This document shows positions 7,522 through 14,511 of a stretch of 16,407 nucleotides of DNA, piece by piece. Each line of letters opens with the position of its first letter. The first letter of the stretch is position 1. This DNA comes from Fusobacterium sp. (lineage in GTDB: Bacteria; Fusobacteriota; Fusobacteriia; Fusobacteriales; Fusobacteriaceae). The notes beneath the pieces were generated by a model. The model searched no databases. It was not told the origin of the DNA and saw only the letters and a program-made list of their open reading frames with translations. The position numbers were made by a program, and so were the translations under genes. Location of the stretch: positions 1-16,407 of the forward strand of contig DXWL01000038.1 in NCBI GenBank assembly GCA_019416865.1, read 5' to 3'.

Positions 7522-8694
7522 TTATTTTTTTTCTAATTTGAAACCTGCAATCTTGTTAACGATAAGAGCTAGAGCACCGTCACCAGTTACGTTACAAGCA
7601 GTACCGAAACTGTCTTGAGCTAGGTATAGAGCTATCATTAAAGATAATAGGTTTTGGTCGAAATGAAGCATACTTTCAAGTAATCCTAAAGCAGCCATTA
7701 CAGCTCCACCAGGTACTCCTGGAGCAGCAACCATTGTTACACCAAGCATAAGGATGAATCCAAAGAATGATGTAAATGTATAAGGCATATCATGTAACAT
7801 CATAACTGCTAAAGCACAGCTTGTTAATGTTATTGTTGATCCTGATAAGTGGATTGTAGCAAATAATGGAATTGTAAATTCAGCAATACCATCATTAACA
7901 CCATTTTTCTTAGTTTGAGCTAAAGTAACAGGGATTGTAGCAGCTGAAGATTGAGTTCCTACTGCAGTCATATATGCTGGAAGCATATTTCTTAATAATG
8001 CTATTGGATTTGCTCCATTTAATATTCCACCAACAGTGTATTGGAATAAAAGAATAACAATGTGCATTACGATTATGATTGCGAATACTTTTGCAAATAC
8101 GCTAAGGATAGTTTCAACTTGTCCTGCATATGTCATGTTAGCAAATATTCCGGCAATGTGTAAAGGTAATAAAGGAATGATAACAACTTTGATTATTCCT
8201 TCAACAATTGATTGGAATTCGTTCATTATATCTTTTATTGCATGTCCTTTTGCAGCAGCAATTCCAAGTCCGATTACGAAAGCTATAAGTAAAGCTGACA
8301 TAACGTCCATAATTGGAGGCATTGCAACTTTCATAAGAGGTGCAACAAGAGCATGTTCAGGGTTAGATGCATCTATTGCAAGTGATCCTGCTTTTAGGAA
8401 TGAAGGGAATAAAGTACTGTCAACAGCATAAGCAAATGAACCAGAAATAATTGTAGATCCATAAGCAACTATAACAGCAGCACCAAGAAGTTTTCCTGCA
8501 TTTCCACCAAGATCTCCGATACCAGGAGCAACGAAACCTATGATGATTAATGGAATAACGAATCCTAAGAAGTTTCCAAATAATCCATTGAATGTAGCAA
8601 GTAATTGAACAATAACCAATACCTTCATCTTACCAAGAATAATACCAAGTATGATACCAAGGATAAGTTTAGGTAGTAAACCAAGTTTTTTCAT
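7522..8694 (-). CDS. SDF (DAACS) family cation:amino acid symporter
   Basis: A 390-residue integral membrane protein of the sodium:dicarboxylate/amino acid symporter family (GltPh/SstT fold). Hydrophobic segments fill the chain. The first hairpin motif is TQSSAATIP (247-255), the second hairpin is around APGVPGGA (324-331), and the substrate helix carries DSFGTACNVTGD (361-372). By alignment from memory with GltPh, D361, T365, N368 and D372 match the conserved substrate and sodium residues, but G364 stands where glutamate/aspartate transporters have the side-chain-binding Arg. A neutral amino acid is therefore a likelier substrate than a dicarboxylate; this is inference. On its strand, GGGAGGAG precedes the ATG by 7 nt. 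It is divergent from hflX, shares a 156-bp upstream region with it, and has its own terminator. No clear promoter was found. Confidence 0.9.
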   Translation of the reverse strand: MKKLGLLPKLILGIILGIILGKMKVLVIVQLLATFNGLFGNFLGFVIPLIIIGFVAPGIGDLGGNAGKLLGAAVIVAYGSTIISGSFAYAVDSTLFPSFLKAGSLAIDASNPEHALVAPLMKVAMPPIMDVMSALLIAFVIGLGIAAAKGHAIKDIMNEFQSIVEGIIKVVIIPLLPLHIAGIFANMTYAGQVETILSVFAKVFAIIIVMHIVILLFQYTVGGILNGANPIALLRNMLPAYMTAVGTQSSAATIPVTLAQTKKNGVNDGIAEFTIPLFATIHLSGSTITLTSCALAVMMLHDMPYTFTSFFGFILMLGVTMVAAPGVPGGAVMAALGLLESMLHFDQNLLSLMIALYLAQDSFGTACNVTGDGALALIVNKIAGFKLEKK

Positions 8695-8765
8695 AAAAAT
8701 CTCCTCCCAATTTTAATATGTAGGGTAGCTTTCATGGAAAATGATTGTTCTTTCAAAAATCTGTT

Positions 8766-8795
8766 TTGAATGAAAACTATCTATACCGATATATA
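8766..8795 (+). promoter_or_regulatory. candidate hflX promoter (TTGAAT / TATATA)
   Basis: TTGAAT (8766-8771) and TATATA (8790-8795) are 18 bp apart, giving a start near 8802 and a UTR of about 50 nt ending in the Shine-Dalgarno AGGAGG (8841-8846). The match is reasonable but the surroundings are AT-rich. Confidence 0.4.
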
Positions 8796-8850
8796 TACAA
8801 TATTATGTAAAAAAAAGCAAGGAGATTTACAATTTTTTTTAGGAGGCACT

Positions 8851-10641
8851 ATGATAAGCGGAAATACAAACGGAATTAAAGATTATATTTTAAAAGAATT
8901 AGAGATAGCTTGTGAAGAGAAAACAGAAAAGGGAAAATTTTTAAAAAAAGAGCTGATAGAGAAGATTTCAGAGATCAGTATAAAAATAAATAAGGAAATA
9001 AGCATAGCTGTAGACAGAAACGGAAAAGTTACAGATATCAATATTGGGGACAGTACAAGTGCGAAGCTTCCAAATGTTGAAATTAAAGACAGAAGACTTT
9101 GTGGACTTAGAATTTTCCACACTCACCCAAATGGAAGTGCAAAGCTTTCAGATGTGGATATTTCAGCTCTTATAGAACTTCAGCTTGATGCTATGACAGC
9201 AATAGGACTTGATGGAGAGGGAAATATTACAGGGATAGGTATAGCTTTCTGTAAAGTTGAAAACAATATTATAGGATATGAGGAATACAGAGCTGCTTCT
9301 CTTGATGCAGCAGAAAATTATAATTATCTTGAAAAAGTGGCAGAGATAGAAAAAGCTTTAAAACTGAGAGATCTTCATGAAGAAAATAAAGATTTAGCTG
9401 TGCTTGTGGGAAGAGAGAGCATGGAAAGTCTTGAAGAGTTAAAAGAACTTGCTGATGCTTGTGATATAGAAACAGCTGATATATTGTTCCAAAAAGGAAA
9501 TAATATAGATAAAAGTTTTTATATTGGAAAAGGGAAAGTTATTGAACTTGCAAGAATGAAACAGATAAAAGGAGCAAACCTTATTATTTTTGACGAGGAG
9601 CTTTCTGGAATACAAATAAGAAATCTGGAAGATGTAATAGGATGTAAGGTAATGGACAGAACTTCTCTTATTTTGGAAATTTTTGCAAGAAGAGCAAGAA
9701 CAAGAGAAGCAAAGATTCAAGTTGAACTTGCGGCACTTAAATACAGAAGTACAAGACTTATAGGATTTGGAGCATCTATGTCAAGAATAGGGGGAGTCGG
9801 TAACAGAGGACTTGGGGAAACTAAACTTGAACTTGACAGAAGAAAAATAAAAGAAAATATTCATAATTTGAAAGAGGAATTGGAAAAAATTAAGAAAACA
9901 AGAGGAACTCAAAGAGAAAAGAGAGAAAAATCAGGAATGGGAAAAATCTCTCTTGTTGGATATACAAATGTGGGAAAATCTACTTTGAGAAATCTTATTG
10001 TTTCAACTTACTGCAAAGAAAACAGTGGAAAAACAGAAGATGTTTTTGCAAAGGATATGCTTTTTGCCACTCTTGATACAACAGTGAGAGTTGTAGAGCT
10101 TCCTGATAAAAAAGAGGTGGCAATAGCAGATACAGTAGGATTTATCAGAAAACTTCCTCACGACTTAGTAGAAGCATTTAAATCTACACTTGAGGAGGTA
10201 ATATTTTCAGATATCCTTATCCATGTAGTAGATGCTCACAGTGAAAATCTTTTCCAAGAGATTCAAGTTGTTGAAAATGTGTTAAAAGAACTTGGTTGTG
10301 AAAACAAGCCTGTTATCCTTGCTCTTAATAAATCTGAACTTGTTTCTTCAGAAAAACTTGCTGAGATAAAAGAACAGCTTTCAAAATATGAAACTATTGA
10401 GATAAGTGCAAAAGAAAACAGAAATGTGGATACTCTTCTTGCCCTTGCAGTAGAAAAACTTCCTCATACAATGAGAAAAGTAGAGTTTCTTATTCCATAC
10501 AGTGATACAGCAGTATCAGCATATATTCACAGCAATGCAGTAGTGGAAGAGGAAGAATTTTTAGGAGAAGGTGTAAAAATCCTTGCAGCTGTTGATGAAA
10601 AAGTATATAATAAGTGTAAGAAATACATTGTTTCAGAATAG
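8851..10641 (+). CDS. hflX: GTPase HflX with N-terminal JAMM/MPN-like domain
   Basis: HflX is a ribosome-associated GTPase that splits stalled or stress-inactivated 70S ribosomes. ATG 8851 is chosen because AGGAGG ends 4 nt before it; the in-frame ATG at 8770 lacks such a site. The product has 596 residues, well above the roughly 370-430 of typical HflX. The canonical part starts near 182: N-terminal HflX domain (about 183-270), the linker/helical region with GGVGNRGLGETKLELDRR (314-331), then the G domain with GYTNVGKST (370-378), FATLDTT (405-411), DTVG (427-430), NKSE (493-496) and SAK (519-521), and a C-terminal domain. The extra N-terminus (about 1-160) resembles RadC/JAMM folds, with H90, H92, S100 and D103 in HTHPx6SxxD and E49 as possible catalytic Glu. 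HflX identity is firm; activity of the extra domain is unknown. Confidence 0.93.
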   Translation: MISGNTNGIKDYILKELEIACEEKTEKGKFLKKELIEKISEISIKINKEISIAVDRNGKVTDINIGDSTSAKLPNVEIKDRRLCGLRIFHTHPNGSAKLSDVDISALIELQLDAMTAIGLDGEGNITGIGIAFCKVENNIIGYEEYRAASLDAAENYNYLEKVAEIEKALKLRDLHEENKDLAVLVGRESMESLEELKELADACDIETADILFQKGNNIDKSFYIGKGKVIELARMKQIKGANLIIFDEELSGIQIRNLEDVIGCKVMDRTSLILEIFARRARTREAKIQVELAALKYRSTRLIGFGASMSRIGGVGNRGLGETKLELDRRKIKENIHNLKEELEKIKKTRGTQREKREKSGMGKISLVGYTNVGKSTLRNLIVSTYCKENSGKTEDVFAKDMLFATLDTTVRVVELPDKKEVAIADTVGFIRKLPHDLVEAFKSTLEEVIFSDILIHVVDAHSENLFQEIQVVENVLKELGCENKPVILALNKSELVSSEKLAEIKEQLSKYETIEISAKENRNVDTLLALAVEKLPHTMRKVEFLIPYSDTAVSAYIHSNAVVEEEEFLGEGVKILAAVDEKVYNKCKKYIVSE

Positions 10642-10682
10642 AGAGAAAATAAAAAAAATTCTCTAAAATTTACCAAAAATTA

Positions 10683-10711
10683 TTGAACAAAAATGAAAAA
10701 TATGATATACT
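10683..10711 (+). promoter_or_regulatory. pyr operon promoter (TTGAAC / extended -10 TATACT)
   Basis: TTGAAC (10683-10688) and TATACT (10706-10711) have a 17-bp spacer, and TGA directly before the -10 makes it an extended -10 promoter. This is the best promoter match in the window. Initiation near 10718 gives a leader of about 160 nt up to the attenuator T-run. No transcription terminator separates hflX from it, so some read-through from hflX is possible. Confidence 0.75.
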
Positions 10712-10744
10712 CTTAACAATGCAAAAAAAACAGGAGGGTATTAA

Positions 10745-10825
10745 GTGAAGATAAAAGTGTTATTTAATAAAACTGAAAAATTCTTTATATTTTTACTTAA
10801 TTCTCAAATTTATAACAGTTTTTGA
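10745..10825 (+). CDS. pyr operon leader peptide (pyrL-like), 26 codons
   Basis: A short reading frame with a strong Shine-Dalgarno site: AGGAGGG (10732-10738), six bases, then GTG 10745. It encodes 26 residues, beginning MKIKVLF (GTG read as Met) and ending in QIYNSF, with TGA at 10823-10825. Five residues are Phe because the coding DNA is very T-rich; 30 of the 51 bases from 10781 to 10831 are T. The stop codon lies 6 nt before the terminator stem, so a ribosome on the last codons would cover the base of that hairpin. This is what the UTP-sensitive attenuation model known from enterobacterial pyrBI requires: low UTP slows polymerase in U-rich leader, the ribosome catches up, and the terminator cannot fold. 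The peptide itself probably has no function. It is not a recognisable homologue of enterobacterial PyrL, so the call rests on layout. Confidence 0.65.
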   Translation: MKIKVLFNKTEKFFIFLLNSQIYNSF

Positions 10826-10831
10826 TATTTT

Positions 10832-10878
10832 AGGGATAAAGACTATAATAGTGATTATAGTTTTTATTCCTTTTTTTT
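10832..10878 (+). terminator. pyr attenuator (intrinsic terminator before pyrB)
   Basis: Arms 10832-10849 and 10854-10871 form an 18-bp stem with two G-U pairs and an AGTG loop; the inner eight pairs (ACTATAAT/ATTATAGT) are perfect. Seven further T follow directly (10872-10878). It lies within the operon leader, after the promoter and leader peptide and 16 nt before the pyrB ATG, so it would stop transcription of the whole pyr operon unless prevented from folding. No competing antiterminator helix was seen, which points to the ribosome as the antiterminator. Confidence 0.82.
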
Positions 10879-10894
10879 ATACAAGGGGGATAAA

Positions 10895-11959
10895 ATGAGA
10901 AGTTTTATATCTATCAAAGAATTTACAAAAGATGAGATTTTGGAAATTTTAAAAAGAGCAAAAGAGTTAAAGGAATGTCCAAACGGGGAACTTATAAAAG
11001 ATAAGATAGCGGCAACTTTATTCTTTGAACCTTCAACAAGAACAAGACTTTCATTTACATCAGCAAGTTTCAGAATAGGGGCTAAGGTTTTAGGATTTGA
11101 CAGTCCTGGGGCAACTTCAATGAAAAAAGGAGAAAGCCTGAGAGATACAATAAGAATGGCAGAAGGATATGCTGATGTGATAATAATGAGGCATTTAAGA
11201 GATGGAGCTGCAAGATTTGCAGATGATATTGCCTGTGTTCCTGTTATCAATGCAGGAGACGGAGCAAATGAACATCCAAGCCAAACTCTTCTTGATTTGT
11301 TCACAATTCAAGAGGAACATGGAAGAATAGATAATCTTACAACAGCATTTATAGGGGACTTAAAATATGGAAGAACTGTCCACTCACTTGCAAGAGCATT
11401 GTCTAAATTTGAAGGACAAAAATTCTATTTTGTCGCTCCTGAAGAGATTCAAATTCCAGAGGAGATAACTCATGAACTTGAAGAAAAAGGAATAGAATAT
11501 AAGCTTGTGTCTGATTATAAAGAGATTTTAATGGAAACAGATGTTCTTTATATGACTAGAATCCAAAAAGAAAGATTTGAAGACCCTGAACTTTATGAAA
11601 AAATGAAAGGGGTATATGTAATTTCAAAAGATACTATTGTAGGAAAATGTAAAGAAAATATGATAATTTTACATCCTCTACCAAGAGTTGATGAGATAGA
11701 TATAGACTTAGATGATACAAAACACGCTCTTTATTTTAAACAGGCAAAAAATGGAGTACCTGTAAGAGAGGCTATGATAGGTACTGCTCTTGGAAAATTA
11801 GATATAAATTATAAAGAAAAAGAAAAAAATCCTGTTGAGAAAAACAGCGAAAGAGTCTGCACAAATAATAACTGTATCACAGCATTTGAACAGACAGATA
11901 ATAAGGTAGAAATTATTAACGGTAAAAAATATTGTTATTACTGTGGAAGAGAAATATAG
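10895..11959 (+). CDS. pyrB: aspartate carbamoyltransferase PyrB with C-terminal PyrI-type zinc finger
   Basis: Condenses carbamoyl phosphate and aspartate to carbamoyl aspartate, the committed step of UMP synthesis. The catalytic chain (about 1-305) has FEPSTRTRLSF (44-54), the loop KKGESLRDT (77-85), HPSQT (127-131), YGRTVHSLARAL (158-169), MTRIQKERF (220-228) and HPLPRVDE (260-267), so both substrate domains look intact. A charged linker (about 305-320) leads to C322, C327, C347 and C350 (CX4CX19CX2C), closely resembling the zinc domain of E. coli regulatory chain PyrI (CX4C then CX2C). The roughly 100-residue nucleotide-binding part of PyrI is absent, and no separate pyrI is in the window. 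Normal catalytic chains are about 305-310 residues; this one is 354. AGGGGG ends about 5 nt before ATG 10895. First gene of the operon, directly after the attenuator. Confidence 0.96.
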   Translation: MRSFISIKEFTKDEILEILKRAKELKECPNGELIKDKIAATLFFEPSTRTRLSFTSASFRIGAKVLGFDSPGATSMKKGESLRDTIRMAEGYADVIIMRHLRDGAARFADDIACVPVINAGDGANEHPSQTLLDLFTIQEEHGRIDNLTTAFIGDLKYGRTVHSLARALSKFEGQKFYFVAPEEIQIPEEITHELEEKGIEYKLVSDYKEILMETDVLYMTRIQKERFEDPELYEKMKGVYVISKDTIVGKCKENMIILHPLPRVDEIDIDLDDTKHALYFKQAKNGVPVREAMIGTALGKLDINYKEKEKNPVEKNSERVCTNNNCITAFEQTDNKVEIINGKKYCYYCGREI

Positions 11960-11974
11960 GTTTAGGGGGAGAAA

Positions 11975-12778
11975 ATGTTTTTAGAAGATTGCAGAGTATT
12001 AGAAAATATTCATGTTGGCGGAAACTATTATTTAATGAAACTAAAAGGGGATAAAACTATAGACCCTTCTTGTGCAGGGCAGTTTTTCATGCTTCAGTGC
12101 AAAAATGGGTCTACACTTTTAAGAAGACCTATAAGTTTACATTATATTAATAAGAAGGAAAGAACTTTAGAATTTTATTATGAAGTAAAGGGAAAAGGAA
12201 CTAAAGAATTTAGTTGTCTGTCTGAGGGGGACACTATAAATATTCAAGGACCTTTAGGACATGGATTCACTACAGATGTAGAAGATAAGACAATAGTTGT
12301 AGTTGGAGGAGGAATGGGAATTGCTCCTATGAAACTTCTGATTGAAAGTCTTTCTGAGAAGAACAATGTAATATTTATCTGTGGAGGAAGAAATTCTGAA
12401 AGTGTAAAAATATTAAATAATATAAATCTTGAAAATATTGAAACAATAGTTACAACAGATGATGGTTCAGAGGGATTAAAAGGAAATGTAACAGCTCCTC
12501 TTAGAAAAGTTCTTTCAGAAAGAAAAATTGATGCTGTTTACACTTGTGGACCTCACATTATGATGGAATTTGTAGCTAAAACAGCTGAAGAGTTTGGAGT
12601 ATATTGTGAAGTTTCTCTTGAAGAGAGAATGGCTTGTGGAGTAAAAGCTTGTGTAGGATGCTCAATTCTTACAAATGAAGGAATGAAAAAAGTATGTCAT
12701 GACGGACCTGTTTTTGACAGCAGAATCGTTATAGATGTTAATCCAAAAGAAACAGTTCCTTGCAGCTGTGGAAAATAA
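11975..12778 (+). CDS. pyrK: dihydroorotate dehydrogenase B, electron-transfer subunit PyrK
   Basis: Iron-sulfur flavoprotein that passes electrons from the FMN of PyrD to NAD+, making dihydroorotate oxidation NAD-linked and independent of quinone or oxygen. The ferredoxin-reductase-like fold shows the FAD-binding RRPIS (50-54), the nucleotide-binding GGGMGIAP (111-118) and CGP (191-193). The [2Fe-2S] ligands are C221, C226, C229 and C241 (CX4CX2CX11C), the characteristic PyrK spacing. The length of 267 residues is usual. AGGGGGAG lies just before ATG 11975, 15 nt after the pyrB stop. It is directly followed by pyrD, its obligate partner in the heterotetramer. Confidence 0.95.
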   Translation: MFLEDCRVLENIHVGGNYYLMKLKGDKTIDPSCAGQFFMLQCKNGSTLLRRPISLHYINKKERTLEFYYEVKGKGTKEFSCLSEGDTINIQGPLGHGFTTDVEDKTIVVVGGGMGIAPMKLLIESLSEKNNVIFICGGRNSESVKILNNINLENIETIVTTDDGSEGLKGNVTAPLRKVLSERKIDAVYTCGPHIMMEFVAKTAEEFGVYCEVSLEERMACGVKACVGCSILTNEGMKKVCHDGPVFDSRIVIDVNPKETVPCSCGK

Positions 12779-12809
12779 TATAAGGGTAAAATAATAAGAG
12801 GTGAATAGA

Positions 12810-13733
12810 TTGAACAGATTAAAGGTAAATTTTTTAGGAGTGGAATTTGAAAATCCCATTGTAACATCATCTGGATGTTTTGGATTCGGAACTGAATTTA
12901 AAGATTACTGTGATCCAAATGTACTTGGAGGAATAACATTAAAAGGGCTTACTCTTGAGCCAAGAACAGGAAATCTTGGAACAAGAATAGCTGAAACTCC
13001 AAGTGGAATATTAAACTGTGTAGGATTAGAAAATCCTGGAATTGATTATTTTGAAAAAGAAATTATTCCAAATCTAAAAAAAGAGGGAATGACTACAAAT
13101 ATAATAGTAAATATTAACGGAAGCAGTGTTGAGCAATATGTTGAACTTGCAAAAAGAGTAAACGAGATAGATGAAATTGCTCTTGTTGAACTTAATATCT
13201 CATGTCCAAATGTTAAAGACGGAGGAATGGCTTTCGGAGCAAATCCTGAAGTGGCAGGAAGAACTACAAGAGAGGTTAAAAAAGTTCTTACTAAAAAACC
13301 TCTTATTGTAAAACTTTCTCCAAATGTAACAAACATAGTTGAGATTGCAAAAATAGTTGAGGCAAATGGTGCTGATGCAATATCTATGATAAATACTCTT
13401 CTTGGAATGAGAATAGATACAAATACAGGAAAACCTATTTTAGGAAATACTATGGGAGGACTTTCAGGACCTGCAGTAAAACCTGTTGCTGTAAGAATGG
13501 TTTATCAAGTGGCACAAAATGTAAATATCCCTATAATTGGAATGGGAGGAATAGCTTCTTATGAAGATGCTGTAGAATTTATTATGGCTGGAGCAACTCT
13601 TGTTTCTTTAGGAACAGCACTTTTCCCAAATCCAGTTCTTCCAATGGAAGTAAGAGATGGGCTTCAAAAATATGCTGAAGAACATGGACTTGAAAATATC
13701 CAAGATATCAGAGGAATAGCTTTCAGAAAATAA
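12810..13733 (+). CDS. pyrD: dihydroorotate dehydrogenase B, catalytic subunit PyrD (class 1B)
   Basis: FMN enzyme oxidising dihydroorotate to orotate, partnered with PyrK. A TTG start at 12810 is chosen because GAGGTG (12798-12803) sits 6 nt upstream; it gives 307 residues and an N-terminus (MNRLKVNFLGVEF) like other class 1B enzymes. An in-frame GTG at 12801 is part of that ribosome site and would add only three residues. With this numbering, the SGCFGFG segment is near 21-27, the catalytic-base Cys is C132 in NISCPN (130-135), and the FMN phosphate region includes GMGGI (244-248). Cys as base, with adjacent pyrK, defines class 1B. It is separated from pyrK by 31 nt. The start choice is less certain than the identity. 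Confidence 0.95.
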   Translation: MNRLKVNFLGVEFENPIVTSSGCFGFGTEFKDYCDPNVLGGITLKGLTLEPRTGNLGTRIAETPSGILNCVGLENPGIDYFEKEIIPNLKKEGMTTNIIVNINGSSVEQYVELAKRVNEIDEIALVELNISCPNVKDGGMAFGANPEVAGRTTREVKKVLTKKPLIVKLSPNVTNIVEIAKIVEANGADAISMINTLLGMRIDTNTGKPILGNTMGGLSGPAVKPVAVRMVYQVAQNVNIPIIGMGGIASYEDAVEFIMAGATLVSLGTALFPNPVLPMEVRDGLQKYAEEHGLENIQDIRGIAFRK

Positions 13734-13782
13734 TTTTAATTTAATAAATAAAATAAACTTTTAATATATCAGGAGGAGAGAG

Positions 13783-14511
13783 ATGATACAAGCAAAAGAC
13801 AGAATGATAATAGCTCTGGATTTTCCTACAATGACAGAGGCTATTGAACTTGTTGAAAAAATAGGAGACGGAGCAACTTTTTATAAAGTAGGACTTGAGT
13901 TATTCTTAAACTCAAGTGGAAAAATGATAGAATATCTTGCAGGAAAAAAGAAAAAAATATTCTTAGACCTTAAATTCCACGATATTCCAAATACAACAGC
14001 TATGGCTTCAGTATTTGCGTCAAAAGAAAATGTATTTATGTACAATGTTCACGCAACTGGAGGAAAGAAAATGATGTCTAAAGTTGTGGAAGAAGTAAGA
14101 AAAATAGATGAAAAATCTCTTCTTATAGCTGTAACAATCCTTACAAGCTTATCACAAGAGGAAGTTAAGGAAACTTTCATGACAGAAACATCTATAAAAG
14201 ATCTTGCTATGAACCTTGCAAGACTTGCTAAAGAATCAGGAATGAACGGAGTTGTTTGCTCTCCGTGGGAAGCAAAATATATAAAAGAAGCTCTTGGAGA
14301 TGAGTTTAAAACTGTATGCCCTGGAGTAAGACCAGCATGGTCAGCTACAAACGATCAAACTAGAATAATGACTCCAAAAAATGCAATGCTTAATGGATGT
14401 GATTTCCTAGTTGTTGGAAGACCTATAACAAAACATGAAGATCCTGCTCTTGCAGCAAGACTTGTTGTTGAAGAGATTGAAGAGGGATTAAAAGAGGCAG
14501 GAAAATGCTAA
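13783..14511 (+). CDS. pyrF: orotidine 5'-phosphate decarboxylase PyrF
   Basis: Decarboxylates OMP to UMP, the last step of the pathway. The TIM-barrel motif DLKFHDIPNT, containing the catalytic Lys/Asp network, is near 66-75, and the phosphate-binding VCPGVRP appears later in the chain. The 242 residues are typical of the shorter (pyrF group I) enzymes. AGGAGG (13771-13776) precedes ATG 13783 by 6 nt. A 49-nt AT-rich gap without visible structure separates it from pyrD. Its last bases overlap the pyrC start by 7 nt (shared ATGCTAA), suggesting translational coupling. Placement of this last-step gene before pyrC has no visible functional consequence. Confidence 0.96.
   Translation: MIQAKDRMIIALDFPTMTEAIELVEKIGDGATFYKVGLELFLNSSGKMIEYLAGKKKKIFLDLKFHDIPNTTAMASVFASKENVFMYNVHATGGKKMMSKVVEEVRKIDEKSLLIAVTILTSLSQEEVKETFMTETSIKDLAMNLARLAKESGMNGVVCSPWEAKYIKEALGDEFKTVCPGVRPAWSATNDQTRIMTPKNAMLNGCDFLVVGRPITKHEDPALAARLVVEEIEEGLKEAGKC

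Noticed and set aside
8036..8431. Plus-strand 131-codon frame inside the symporter gene
   Set aside because: It is antisense to a clear membrane transporter and has no ribosome site or recognisable protein features.
8770..8850. N-terminal extension of HflX by 27 residues from ATG 8770
   Set aside because: No ribosome-binding site precedes 8770, the predicted promoter overlaps it, and AGGAGG is correctly placed for ATG 8851.
10640..10663. AGAGAA/TTCTCT hairpin as hflX terminator
   Set aside because: The stem is only about six pairs with a large loop and is followed by AAAATTTACC rather than a T-run on the plus strand.
10723..10730. Run of eight A near the pyr transcription start as a site of reiterative transcription
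   Set aside because: UTP-sensitive slippage of the enterobacterial kind involves T-runs at the start site; an A-run a few bases in would not sense UTP, and the start is only predicted.
10718..10895. PyrR-dependent attenuation, as in Bacillus pyr operons
   Set aside because: I saw no sequence resembling the PyrR-binding loop and no competing antiterminator helix, and no pyrR is present in the window. The short frame with its own ribosome site fits ribosome-based control better.
12801..12809. GTG start for pyrD at 12801
   Set aside because: This GTG is part of the GAGGTG ribosome site serving TTG 12810, and there is no site upstream of it.
13046..13336. Minus-strand open frames inside pyr, nrd and autotransporter genes
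   Set aside because: They lie wholly within strongly supported genes, lack ribosome sites and recognisable domains, and mirror the codon bias of the real strand.
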